64,000 nt of DNA from the NCBI GenBank assembly GCA_037783545.1, contig JBBELK010000058.1:1302001-1366000 (forward strand). The letters run 5' to 3'. The notes under the pieces are model-generated. The model worked only from the letters and a program-made list of their open reading frames with translations. It did not search any database and had not been told where the DNA came from. The stretch's first letter is position 1; every line of letters starts with the position of its first letter. Below are positions 21,401-32,394 of the stretch, piece by piece. A program made the position numbers and the translations under genes. Origin of the DNA: Henricia sp. BOLD:AAB3569 (Eukaryota; Echinodermata; Asteroidea; Spinulosida; Echinasteridae).

Positions 21401-22333
21401 AGTACATTGGGTGGTGGTTTTGCCTTGCGACCAATGGGTCAGACAATACCACTGTATAGGGTGGTTTGAGCCTGGGTTCTGTGATAACCAGTGCTCAAAT
21501 ATATTCACTGGTACTTATAACTAGGTTAGGTAAACGTAATGTAGATGGGGGAAATCTGGGTGATTATACAGATTATGTCACCCTTTTGTGCGATTATTTT
21601 CTCCGACAGAACATACATGTAATTAGATTTTCAAATAAAAATGCTCCACTACATCATTGGTTTATTTTTGAACTTTGTGAATAAATTGTGAATAAAATGG
21701 TAGATGGCAATGGCCGTGACGGCAGGGACGGTGGTTAGTTACGACGCTCCCGTTGTTTTGGTACTAGAACTGGGGAGGGGCATGGAGGAAGAAACAATGG
21801 TTGGAGTATGTCATGACAACCTTCATTTGTTGTACCTTAAAAAAAACTACCTCCTCGTGAAAGGGCCGCCGAAGGCATCATCGCTGCATAAGTTTTATTG
21901 TTAGGCTGAGGCTGGCGCTTCCAGGGACTACCAAAAAAAGAGATTTTTTTCTCAAGTTTATGGCCGCTCCAAGAAGGAACCTTTCAATAATAAGGCGCTC
22001 AGAGCACCTTAATATTCACAGTAGACTGGCCGCATTCTTGCTCGTGGCTTGCATCACTCAACGCAATCTCGATCATAACGATCCCCGCGGCGCAAACAAT
22101 CTAGCATTCCAGGTCCAACAAAAATTGCTAAGGTCGGCCATGTGTCCATGCACATGCAGGTTGTCGAACAAAGCATACTAAAAGCCTGCCAAACTTAACA
22201 ATTTATAACTGTGTGGTTTCAATTTTTCTGGGTAACGAAACAAAGGGGTGCTTTGAGGCACTGTAGCACCGAGTGCCATTAATATTCCGTGGAAACATTT
22301 GGAAAGCAGACGAAGAAGACATACAGTTCAGAA
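21401..22333. other. Intronic DNA, nothing recognised
   Basis: A few short open frames exist (for example near 21704-21904) but none has splice borders or family resemblance that I can support. Confidence 0.35.
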
Positions 22334-22490
22334 TAGACCGTATCGAATATCCGCCATTTCGTGGGGCACCTTTCGTTACTTAAACCATGCTTAAACCGTT
22401 CAACAATGGAAGCACAATATGTGCAACCATGCATGTCCTCAAGGAACAAAGAAACTGACCCACGAAATGGCGGCTATTTGATACGGTCTA
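22334..22490. mobile_element. Foldback family F2 (TAGACCGTATCGA), clean copy
   Basis: TAGACCGTATCGAATATCCG and its complement (ATTTGATACGGTCTA) frame arms with GCCATTTCGTGGG/CCCACGAAATGGC and a loop with GTGCAACCATGCATGTCCTC. It is 157 bp. Compare 3244-3389 and 44021-44619. Confidence 0.88.
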
Positions 22491-25031
22491 TACATGTACA
22501 TTTATGAGGAAAGACCTGTTCACAAAAAGTATGCACAGAGAAAACCCACGGGCTGAAAACCAAAATTACTGGCCCAAACGGGATGTGAACGGAGGTGACG
22601 ACTGAGGGGAAAAACTGCTGAACGAACCTCTTTCACCGATAGTGGTGAATTACTGATGAACTCTAGTCTGTATTGATTGATAAAAGCGGGGAGCATTTTC
22701 TCCACAGGACTATATACATCGACGTGACCTATACTAACCAAAAACAGACTCGTACGCGTATACTGCATACCAACACGGAGAAAACGGGATTATGTTTTAC
22801 ATTGATTTACACCTTATATGACTGCACCCTCAACCCACAGCGTAAAAGTGCTCTATTCAGATCCGAATATTATATGAGAACTTGCCAGGTTAGTACAACA
22901 ATAACATGTATCAACGGAGGCACCATTGTAGGTAATCACCCTCTTTTGGAGTACAATGTATTGTGTGGTTTTCAATAGAACTGGTAAAAGATAACTCAAC
23001 GTATCGAACAATGTGCCGAGTTCATCGATAGTTTCAGATTTTTTTGGCAATCATTCTTCTATTTCCAAAAAAACCCATATTTGACGTAGTGTCCAAACGA
23101 TTGTAACTTTATCAAATTCACATGGGGTTTTCAGTATGGGGTAGGCCTATGTACGCTTTAAAAGATGAATAATGTAAAAATACCATAATACTTCAAACTG
23201 GTTTTACTCGATCGTACCAAATTCGTCTCTCAACGGTAGGATCATGTTTACGCTGGCGTTTTACTAAATTACAAAGTGACACCATGGAGGTAGTTGGGGT
23301 AACATATATTCGCCATGTTTGTGGCAAAATATCCGTGACAGCGCAAAAAAAAAAATAATTTTCCGGCAACGAAACTCGTTTGTAAACATGGTTCGTGACA
23401 TAGGGTCGGATTACATGGGACCTGATTACACCTACAAATTAGTATCCGTGTTACTGAGAATACGTTTGCAAGTTATTAGGGGTCAATAGGGTTAATGGGT
23501 GCAAAGTTAACTTCACCTTTGCGGAAAATTTTGTAACGAACTTTCTCGCTGGTACATATTGACCGCGTGAAAAGTGTCATTGTTTTCAGTCTTACTGGAA
23601 ACAAATACTGGAAATTGACATGTTCCCATGATAGCTCTGTATTCAAGACCCAGAAAGGCTATTTCCCAAAAGATTTGGGAGACTGGAATTGAACGCTAAT
23701 AAATATTTCACTGAGGAAGTGATCAAGTAGTTATATTATTCCGCGTGGTCGCTCTCTGCGTCACAAATCCCATAAACCCGATAATTTGTCCTTAAAAATA
23801 TCGACCCTTTGTAGTTGTCTAGGTGACCGATGATGATTAGATCTTTAGAAAATTTTGTTAACTGCAAATAATTGGTACAGTGACCCTCGGTGCAGTCTTT
23901 TCAACGCGAGGGTCAAGTATAGGTGTAAAAATTGGTTAGAAAAAAGTTTGGATCATATACGTTTATGACAATTTTAAGAGATATCATAAATTCATTTTGA
24001 GTGAATGTGTACCTGAAATTTCATGTGGAAACCACGGAGGAACTCTGGCCATTGAGACGATGGTATTCAGAGTATTTTCGGAACGAGATATATAGGCCAA
24101 CCTGTTTGTTTGATAAATACAACAATATACTTTCACAATCTACAGAATGGGTAACAAACTCGCTGCCGTAACTCTTGTCCGAACTTATAAACGAATACAC
24201 GTGCAACAAGTATATGTCTCATGTCTGCAACTGGTGCAAGATTTAGAACAGAAATGATTGAAACGTAGGAATGACAACTGATTAAAGCAAGTTGTTTAGG
24301 TGTAACGAGATAGCGGTTATACGGTGGTTGTTATGGTAAAATGTGTTAATTGGTAAACCACAGGAAACTTCGGGAATCATGTAGAAATGTGCCCAGGGTA
24401 GCTTTCTGATCGCGTGTGGCAAGGTTTGGGGTGCTGCGGAATGGGGAACAAAGCCACCCTTTCAGGCGGTTCAAGCCAGGTACACCCGACCGTCTCACAT
24501 CGCCGGGTTGATGTCTTGAGGGGAGATTTAGATGTTTATCTTAGCTTACCCTTTGTGGTTCTCTCCGGTGGGTTTTGCTAGTCCCAGTAGGCCATTCAGC
24601 AAATAAACCACCCCTTTCACCTAATGTTGGTTTGCTGGCCGAGTCACTTTCCCAAAAAAGTTAAGCAAACACCGCCAAGGTCAACAGTTTCTCCAAATTG
24701 ATATCCCAACCTTAGCCTGACAAATTCTATTGTTCGTCATTTTTTTTCAGATGAATAGTGTTTGCTTAATAAATGCACACAATGGATGAGTCCAGCTGGG
24801 AATAGTCCATTGTGGCACTTTTAAACAAAGCATCATTGTGTAGTCTGAATGTGGACTGTATAGGGGCCAATAACTGCACAAGTGATTGCACTTATTTTCA
24901 CATGGTTTAAAAGTCGTTGGCTTGTGGCGCAAAGATTGGGTTATGAAACCACAACTTGGCAAACATCCTGGAGTTTTCTTGGTAATTTGTTTTCTCTTGA
25001 CGTAAGTTTGGTCTTCTGTTTCTGCCCTCAG
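22491..25031. other. Distal intron, no repeat family recognised
   Basis: This is the longest stretch of the window without an obvious TIR element or tandem repeat. It ends in the polypyrimidine-rich acceptor before 25032 (TCTTCTGTTTCTGCCCTCAG). Confidence 0.4.
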
Positions 25032-25853
25032 CTCGAGAAGGAGAACAATGTTCTGAAACGGAGACTACAAGACGCTAATAGCAGCATAGAGGATATGGGA
25101 AGGAAAATGGAACTACAGATGAACCTGCAAAAGACGAGAACAAGACAGCTTATAGCAGGCTGGAAGATACGTCTACAAGAGAGCGACCAAAAGGTCCTGC
25201 AGTGTGCTCGTGAAAAGGATGCGCAGTTCACGGAGTTGGTGTCAGAGCTGATGTACATCGAAGGCTGCCTGAAGAAAGAGAGACGTCAGATTGTGGAAAA
25301 ATTGAGCGAGAGGGACTTAAAGATCAGACAACTGGAACTGACTATTAAGAAACAACAGCGGCAGATAGATGCCTTGAATAAAGCTAATGAGAATCTCATT
25401 GGGAGTTTGCATGAGATGAATCTAGAATCGCCCGATCTGTCACCTCCATCCTCGCCCATCCCAGAGTTTGACCCCGGGGAACCCCTGAGGGGAAGCGACT
25501 CGGAGATGCTCCCAGTCAACCCCCATCTCAGGCAGTTTCTGAAGCCACAGGGCCAAGTCCCCAAGCAAAGAGCCAGCACCGTGGGCATCATGCCATCCCG
25601 TCGAGATCGTCGAAGAGGCGTGCCAAACGGTTCCATCCTCGCCCACAACAATAACAAACCCCAGTTGGCAGTGAACCACCCGCAGGATCAGCAGTACCAC
25701 CAGCACCGGGTTCGATTCCAGGATGAGGTCTTTGAGCAAGATACACCCATCATGAATCATTTAGATGTCGAGCCTATAGATACAAGAACCAGAAAGCATT
25801 CGCTTCCAGTTTTCAGACTTCCAACAGATGAGGATGAGAGTATACCAGTTTGA
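25032..25853 (+). CDS. Last exon of the coiled-coil protein gene (exon 2 of 2)
   Basis: It starts in phase 0 after CTGCCCTCAG and encodes 273 residues to TGA at 25851-25853. With exon 1 the protein is about 293 aa (298 from the upstream ATG). Residues about 18-150 form a continuous charged coiled coil (LEKENNVLKRRL; KTRTRQLIAGWKIRLQESD; LKKERRQIVEKLSERDLKI; KQQRQIDALNKANENLIGSL). Residues 151-293 are low-complexity and probably disordered: a SPPSSPIPEFDPGE acidic/proline stretch, a basic SRRDRRRG cluster, an N/Q/H-rich segment and the ending DEDESIPV. There is no signal peptide or membrane segment. Codon use and GC rise sharply against the flanks, so it is clearly coding. I do not recognise the family. 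Its coil end shares spacing (Q-x3-I-x2-L-x2-AN-x2-L-x3-L) with the Ras-GAP exon at 5069-5321. A cytoskeletal or scaffold role is possible but unproven. Confidence 0.88.
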   Translation, partial: LEKENNVLKRRLQDANSSIEDMGRKMELQMNLQKTRTRQLIAGWKIRLQESDQKVLQCAREKDAQFTELVSELMYIEGCLKKERRQIVEKLSERDLKIRQLELTIKKQQRQIDALNKANENLIGSLHEMNLESPDLSPPSSPIPEFDPGEPLRGSDSEMLPVNPHLRQFLKPQGQVPKQRASTVGIMPSRRDRRRGVPNGSILAHNNNKPQLAVNHPQDQQYHQHRVRFQDEVFEQDTPIMNHLDVEPIDTRTRKHSLPVFRLPTDEDESIPV

Positions 25854-27027
25854 ATGACCCTTAACCTTTGACCTGTGTGACACCTGTAGCATTCCTCTCC
25901 GATAGATTATTTATTCGTGACATATTTGATTTATTGTTCTCTATCTCGATTTTTTCCTTCTTGTTTTCGTGTATATATGTAGGCATTCAAGGCCACACAA
26001 ATATAAAACTTTAACAAAAGTTTGCCCGATTTCTTTGTATTGTTGAAGAAAAGACCGAACAAAACGATATTTATCAACAGTAGTTGGTCCTGACGAAGAA
26101 AGAGAACAATAGTTATTAGAATTTAGCAACTGTATTCACATAAACAATTATTGTATGGCTGCCTGGCAGCATAGGAAAATTTGAAGGATTGTTGGTAAAC
26201 CAGTTGTGTACACTTTGGGCCCAGTTCAAACAAGTACGTTATTGTATAGGCCTATGATTCGTACTAATGTTGATTTAAGACATATTACATGATTGGAAAA
26301 CCTTTAAAAACGGGGAACAAGAGCATTACATAACTAAATATGTTGATAAATGTAAAGGTTTCAGCCACATTGGCGCAGTAATACTTGAAAAATCCATGAT
26401 TGGTTTTTATTGAGTGAATGGTATACCTTAAGTCGGAAAAAAAATCAGGCGGTGTTTGTTACCATTGCTATCAACACTTTTAGTCGTTTTTTTCTTGACA
26501 TCTCGTGAAGTTGACAAGAAAATAACTGCCGTTGTTAGGTTCAAATGCGGTCAAACCATTGCTGTTCTCACTTTCAGAATCCTGGAACGAATTAATTCAC
26601 ATACTGCTTAGATTGATGATCGTTATATATGAGTTGTTTGCTTGCCTGAGAATAGTGACGTCATGAAAATGTTACCCATGGATTACCTAGAAATGGAGAA
26701 AAAAAATACGGTATCGAGAAAAAGACCACCACGTATTAACAGATAATGGCTTTGCGGTCCTCGTTACTGTTGTGACCGACCGAAGTGTTAATGGTTTCCT
26801 AATTGTTTTCCCACTTATGTGTTCAAAATGTTGCCCGTTTCAAACATTTACCGACGGAAGTGTGACACCTTAATTATTGTCTTCCAATGTTGAGCCCGAA
26901 GTGATAATTGCAACCGTGAGGCGTGCCGTTTTTAATAGCTATATTGTAAGCAAGCTGTCACTCATGACATGTGAAAGTATGTTGAGAAGACGGACGGATG
27001 AACACACGCGCAACTGACTCGTCCCTA
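25854..27027 (+). promoter_or_regulatory. 3' flank/UTR of the coiled-coil gene, with a family B repeat
   Basis: No AATAAA is seen in the first several hundred bases; a weak AATATA variant lies at 26000-26005. A family B repeat copy lies at about 26281-26410 (ACATGATTGGAAAACCTTTAA ... CAGCCACATTGGCGCAGTAAT). Transcript ends cannot be fixed from sequence. Confidence 0.4.
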
Positions 27028-27028
27028 A

Positions 27029-27213
27029 AGCCGGCCGTACACCTTGCGTTCCGACTCCGTTGCGATTGCACAGACATTCTGCGGACATGTACACAATATC
27101 GTGACCACATCGCCATCGGAACGCATCGCAAAACACGTACACATTGTGATGCGACTGCACAACATGCGCTATCGTGATCGAATCACGGACGAAGCCCAAG
27201 GTGTACGGCCGGC
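27029..27213. mobile_element. Foldback/MITE (AGCCGGCCGTACACCTTG)
   Basis: AGCCGGCCGTACACCTTGCG and the inverted CAAGGTGTACGGCCGGCT enclose 185 bp. Internal words CGTTGCGATTGCACA and GATGCGACTGCACA recur. TAA lies outside each end. The terminus AGCC-GGC-CGTACA resembles AGCC-TAG-CGTACA of the CAACTG-word family. Confidence 0.85.
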
Positions 27214-27437
27214 TTAAGCAACTTCAAAACTGCAATGATCTTATTAACTGTGTTGGCATAATCTTGTGCTGTAAAGAAATTTAAACCAAGAAAGTAAACG
27301 GTCCAAAGGGCTATAACATTACCTACATTCTGCAGCCTTTGCGAAATTGGAAAAAAAAAAATTTAATTTCGGGCGCCAGATATGAGATTTTACCGTCCAG
27401 AAACATGTCCGTGAATTTCAGCTTGTCAGAGCCCTGC

Positions 27438-27587
27438 TTTCGCGACCACAACTAGAGAAGTGTTTCTGACGCCATCACTGATTCAACCAATGATTAGCTT
27501 TAATCGTCAGCAACCGAAGCTCTTCATTGGTTAAAGTAATTCTGACGTCACAATCATGTTTCTGGTTATGGTCACGAAAACGCCCAG
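27438..27587. mobile_element. Short foldback (GCTTTCGCGACCACAACTAGA)
   Basis: GCTTTCGCGACCACAACTAGA pairs with TTTCTGGTTATGGTCACGAAAAC. Inner words CTGACGCCATCACTG and AACCAATGA also pair. It is about 150 bp. Confidence 0.65.
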
Positions 27588-28709
27588 TTCACGTAAGATG
27601 TTTTCTTGTTCCCTTGGAGGGGGCGTGTTCGCGTTTTGAACATTGCCTTTATATAATGTAAGTCAATTTTGCGAAGTAAGGAATGATTTACACGTGAATT
27701 CAAACTCGGGTCAAACGAGAAATTGTGTAGGAAACTGCTATAGGCCTACATTAAAGTTGCACTGTCCTTGTTTGGGTGAAAGGATTTTTAAAAAAATAAT
27801 TCACACAAGCGAACGAATTCAGAAAGTTTACGTGTCTCTGTAACGAAAAATATTTTTAAAAAATTAAATTTCCGACGTCGGGAATTGGAGATGCAAGCCT
27901 TTTTCTTGAAACGGGCTTCACATGTTGTACATATGCGCGTACGCTCATTTGTGCATAGTATGTGTACAATGTACACATGTACGCGCACATGTACATTTAC
28001 GTCATAACCCTGTCGAATAAAATACATTATTATTTCTTGTTTTTAATCGACTGGCATTAATCCTTGACGGATTTTTACGTTCTTTGTACCAAATGAAAGC
28101 TGATAACTTTTTCTATTGTAGAAAAATAGCAATTTAGCTTTTAAAAAAACTTTTACGCTCAAATCGGCCTAAAATCGGACAGTCAACTTTAAAAGACGTT
28201 TGCTCATGCATAATAAGTGAATTTGATGAAGTTGAAACTTCACATTAAAATAAAATTTAACAAAATTTGGTCTACTAAAACGATTCAAAATTCACACCAC
28301 GAAGCGCAAAATAATTGTGTGATTTTCACTTTGATTCACAAACCGTTCAACGTCAAACATTGCGTGCGTGCCAAGTGTAACGGGTGGATTCCGCCATTGT
28401 GTGGCACTTCAATAGATTCGCATCACAAAACATCACGTTTTGGACACGTATGTATACCATTGTCGAGCGGCTTTCCTGTAATATTGTGACCTTTGATCTT
28501 ATCAAGAATGTTTATTTGTGTACCATATAACTATGAGAGCGATTTCCACTTCATAGTTGCTTTGAAACGCCCCTTTATACGACATAAGTATTTGCTCAGT
28601 GTTTATTACGAATGGACCTTGAATTTTTCAAAAGTAGTTTTCATTCTACCTATACGAGCATTATATCTTTCTTGTTTTCTTTTGTAAAGTCTATATGCCG
28701 ATTCCGTGT

Positions 28710-28843
28710 AGACACAGGCTCGTCAGAAATGCGCGCGCGCCAAATTCGTGCCACGAAATACGCAGCTCTGTGTCTTTGCTATGGAGCTGCGTATTTCGTG
28801 GCACGAATTTGGCGCGCGCGCATTGCTGACGTGCCTGTGCCTT
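28710..28843. mobile_element. TTAA foldback family T1, copy 2
   Basis: GACACAGGCTCGTCAGAAAT, GCGCGCGCGCCAAATTCGTG and ATACGCAGCTC are mirrored in the right arm (GCGTATTTCGTGGCACGAAT, CGTGCCTGTGCCTT). The outer TTAA sites are mutated. It matches 9638-9774. Confidence 0.85.
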
Positions 28844-29074
28844 CAAGTATACAGTGTTATTCATGTACGAAGTCAGCATTGTTTCAATAAAATCGGTCTG
28901 TAAACAAGAATGCAAGATAATAGCTACTTGATTGTACCGTAAAGTCAACAGATAGACCGTGTCTCGCGGCGGGTCACACTTCCGGAGACCAGGGAATGGC
29001 AACGGGGTTTTAACGTTGTGACGATCTTATTTGAATACATGTATATCACTTTACCGTACGGCATTTGTAAACGT

Positions 29075-29200
29075 TCAAACGCAAATAATTCATCCTTCGG
29101 AAGGGATGTAAAGCCGTTGGTCCAGTGTGTTAGGTAACGGTAACGCACTTTAAAGATCCAGAGTATTCTTTCGTAAAGAGCAAGGGGGTTCCCCGGTGCC
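29075..29200 (+). mobile_element. SINE body fragment (family S2)
   Basis: CCTTCGGAAGGGATGTAAAG, CCGTTGGTCCAGTGTGTTAGG, TAACGCACTTTAAAGATCC and GAGCAAGGGG match the central domain of the SINE at 37441-37800. The tRNA head is absent. Similar CCTTCGGAAGGGA domains are shared by SINEs of many invertebrates (family knowledge from memory). Confidence 0.75.
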
Positions 29201-30565
29201 ATTTCTAATTTCTAATTCTTCATGGGTTTCCTCACGCTTGCGAGTGACAGTGCAATGGGCACTTTAGAGGAATCCTTGGTATGAATACCAGAAAGAAGAA
29301 CTAATAATAATAATAAATGAAAAAAGCACCTTAAATCTGTCGATTCAATAAATAAAATGAATAAAAGTTTGTCACAAACAAATAAAAATGTTTGACCTTT
29401 TGTTTCTGGTTTGCAAGTACCTTTACAAATGGAAGGCTCAGGCTTGGTGCATCTCAGAAATATTAACGTGGCTAAACATTGAACTTGAACGTTCACTTTT
29501 GTTGAGAGTAGGTTAGATAAAACTATACCACCGAAAACCCAAACAAATAAAGAATACATGGTCAGGACCAAGAACTGCTATTTTTCACGTGGGGTCAAAA
29601 TGGTACCGAAAAAACGGTCGTCGCATGTTTGTAGCTCCTATACGAGGTCTCCGGAAGTCGAGTCTCGCAGAGTTCCCGCACGTTCTCGAGATCAACTTTA
29701 TACACGGTCTATTAAAAATGTCTTTTATTTTGGGTGGAGGGAGTCACTTCTATGTATGCCTATACCGCTGATTGAGCTATATTTCTTGACCCTAAAACGT
29801 CGATTTCTTTTAGAAAATAGGTTTTATTTTATGAAATTGCGCCATGAGCTGGTTTAAATCCTCCATGGTTCCACTTTATATTCGAACATTTACAAACGTT
29901 GGCAACGTTCGCCTATATTTCGAGTTGAATGAGTAGTGCGCCACCAACGTTGGCCAACAAACTTTTGGACTGTTGGCGCGATCATAGTCTGGTACCCGGA
30001 CCAAAAATTCTTTGACTAGACTGATTCAGTCGTTGTATGTGGAATATGTGGAGCGGGAACCAGTCTAGCGCGATCACTGTTTAAAATAGATTGATTCCCG
30101 ATCCCTATAGATTGGTTCGCTTATTGCGAAAATATAGGGATCGGTAAAGGGCAGCCATGACGGGCAGAATTCTGCCCGTCACGTGGTTATTATTATTTCT
30201 TTTTTAGTAAGTGCGCAGCTTTTGCATTGACATTTGTAACTTGGCCGTGCATGTCGAACATATCCAATTAGGTAAATAAAGTACATTGCCTAAAGCAAAG
30301 GGCTTGGCCAATTTTTAAATATAAAAAACACAATGCGCACGCGCAAAGACGACCAATTACAGATCAAGATGAAGCGCCCTTTACCTGTCCTTATATTCTC
30401 CTGTGTGAAATATGTGGACGGGAACCAGTCTATGTTTAAAAATGTCGTACCGATATACGTTATCCAGTTTTGAAAATGACACACTGCATTTTTCGTGGCT
30501 CGTTTATCATTGGCGAATACATGACCAGTAATAACGTCGCACCACCTTTAAAAATTGCTGAGCAG

Positions 30566-30996
30566 TAAGCCTCGTTTCCGGCACATTTCAGCGTTGCTAT
30601 GCAATGGACGCCGCCATTTTAGGCGACGATTTTGGCGCAACAATCCATTCCACGTTCGGCAAAACGTTGGTGCCAACGTTTGTTAACGCTGTGGAAGACC
30701 GCCATGCTTGTGATGAAATTTCGAATGAACCCACCAGTGTGTTAACCTTTGGTGCACAAATAATTTCTTTGTTTTGTCTTGGCGAACCGGCCAACAAAGT
30801 ACAAGTCTTGTTGCACGAATTTGTTTTCTTAGTGCATTTGATTCCCCATCAATTAGTTCGGTCTGACGTGCTAAAAATCGAGCATTTCCAAAGTTTGAAA
30901 CGCTCGCCAGTAATTGGTATCCAGCTTTCCATAGACGAGTGCCAAAATCACACCATTGGCGAACGGCAACGTTCGGGTAAGTGAAACGCAGCCTAA
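30566..30996. mobile_element. Nested element with ACGTTGG/CCAACGT words
   Basis: TAAGCCTCGTTTCC at the left and GTGAAACGCAGCCTAA at the right are imperfect TIRs. Words such as AAACGTTGGTGCCAACGTTTG, GGCGAACGG and AACGTTCG recur in both directions. The words also appear just outside the composite (29890-29975). Confidence 0.55.
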
Positions 30997-31470
30997 TGGC
31001 TCTTTCTTATTGCGTGGCATGCGCCCCTCGGTTTAGCCATGGAGCTATATAAAAGGATAGCCGATATGGTTGTTCAGGACAAGAGTCGGTGAAAAGCATG
31101 GGAATTTTATCAGAGATATTTCAGCATGCACAGTTAGTGTTTACGCCTACAATAAACCCATTCGCTATATTTTTGTTTGCGTGTAGAGGCAACCACTTAT
31201 TGCACGGAACTGCCATATTAGCAAAACAGCGAGGCTGTACTTGCATTTTGAAATTAATGCGTGTTAAGCCTCTTTTTTTAAATTTGAAGGCTATCGCGCA
31301 AGCGGCAAACGGGTTATTGGGCAACGAGCAGTGTTTTCCTGTTTCATCTATTTTACATTTGTTGACCAAAAAATCACTCGTTTTTCCCTAAAATCTTTTT
31401 TTTTTCAAATCAAAGTTACGAAGAAAATAAAAAATATGCAGAAAAGCTTGGTCACATTTCAAGGAAAAAA

Positions 31471-31640
31471 ATAGACAGCCGAAGTGAATACGTCATCTTT
31501 TGTTGGTTGCCTTGGCAATTGGCTCTACACTAAAAAATCACTGAACCGTGGCCCTGTGCTTTTGCAATGGCACTTTTTCCGACGGCCGTGATGTTTAGAG
31601 CCAATGCCATAGCAACGCACGTCACACTTCGGCTGTCTAT
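31471..31640. mobile_element. Foldback family F3 (ATAGACAGCCGAAGTG), short form
   Basis: ATAGACAGCCGAAGTG and CACTTCGGCTGTCTAT type ends enclose 170 bp. Inner arms TTGGCTCTACACTAAAAAATC pair with GATGTTTAGAGCCAA. The long form is at 32635-33210. Confidence 0.88.
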
Positions 31641-32394
31641 TGTCTTAAAACGACTAGACTGGTTCCCGCTCCACATATTCCACATACAACGACTGAATAT
31701 GAGGACCGGCTACTGTGGTGTTTAAAATAGCACTAAGCATTACGTCATGCATTTATTTTTAGGAGCGCATAACCGTTAATTTTCAAAAGCGTGTATAACA
31801 ATTTGAAAAGGGTTATATCATATTATTTGGCAAATAAAACACATGCCCATTATAGCATCAAAATTCAAATTCAAACCTTGTCTGCATCATCGTAAAAAAA
31901 CACGCGGCGAAACACTGTCCACGAATCGTACCCGACGATTAACGATAACGTCCGGACGACCGGACGTGCATTCGGGTAACTTCGGGAACCTTTGGAAAAA
32001 GGAGGAATTCCTCCTGTTTCAAAATGGCGGAATTGAGTCTAGTCGAAAAAAAATTGGTCCGGGTACCAGACTAGGGTACTCCATGAAATGCCAATTGAGG
32101 GCGCTATACTTGTTGTATGGTATGGTCGTATCACAGACGTACATTAAAACCTAGGTTTGTCTGTGGGTCGTATGGATTTGGTCACAAGAGGACGCTCGTC
32201 CAAGTGTTTGGGGTTGCAAGCGAAACGTGCGCTCCAAGGGTGTAAAAAAAAAAAGAAATAGTAAAAACTGCAAAACTGGACGTAAAAATGTGTAATAAAC
32301 ACGTGTTACATGAATTATTTAATTTCTCGCGTAGAAAGCAGTCTTTAAAACTGTTGCAAACCAGCGCGCATATACACTAGCTACCGGGCCCATG

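Larger units (their letters stand above)
13381..25031 (+). other. Large intron (11.65 kb) of the coiled-coil gene
   Basis: It runs from GTAAGC at 13381 to the TTCTGCCCTCAG acceptor ending at 25031. It is loaded with foldback elements (13469, 14690, 15268, 16202, 17336-19245, 19338-20268, 22334). If transcribed, these would form several long hairpins in the pre-mRNA. Confidence 0.6.
29985..32073. mobile_element. 2.1-kb TIR composite (TAGTCTGGTACCCGGACC)
   Basis: TAGTCTGGTACCCGGACC at 29985 is inverted at 32056-32073 (GGTCCGGGTACCAGACTA). A second inverted pair lies inside (CAGTCGTTGTATGTGGAATA at about 30026 versus TATTCCACATACAACGACTG at about 31680, each next to GACTGGTTCCCG-type words). 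It holds nested elements at 30566-30996 and 31471-31640. ORFs inside show no transposase signature that I recognise. Confidence 0.7.

Noticed and set aside
13381-25031. Additional internal exons of the coiled-coil gene
   Set aside because: Several short open frames exist, but none showed both splice borders and a frame fitting the phase-0 ends, and the direct join is already continuous.
30604-30984. 126-codon frame inside a TIR composite as a possible transposase
   Set aside because: No DDE-type or other transposase motif recognised, and it runs across TIR-like words (ACGTTGG/CCAACGT).
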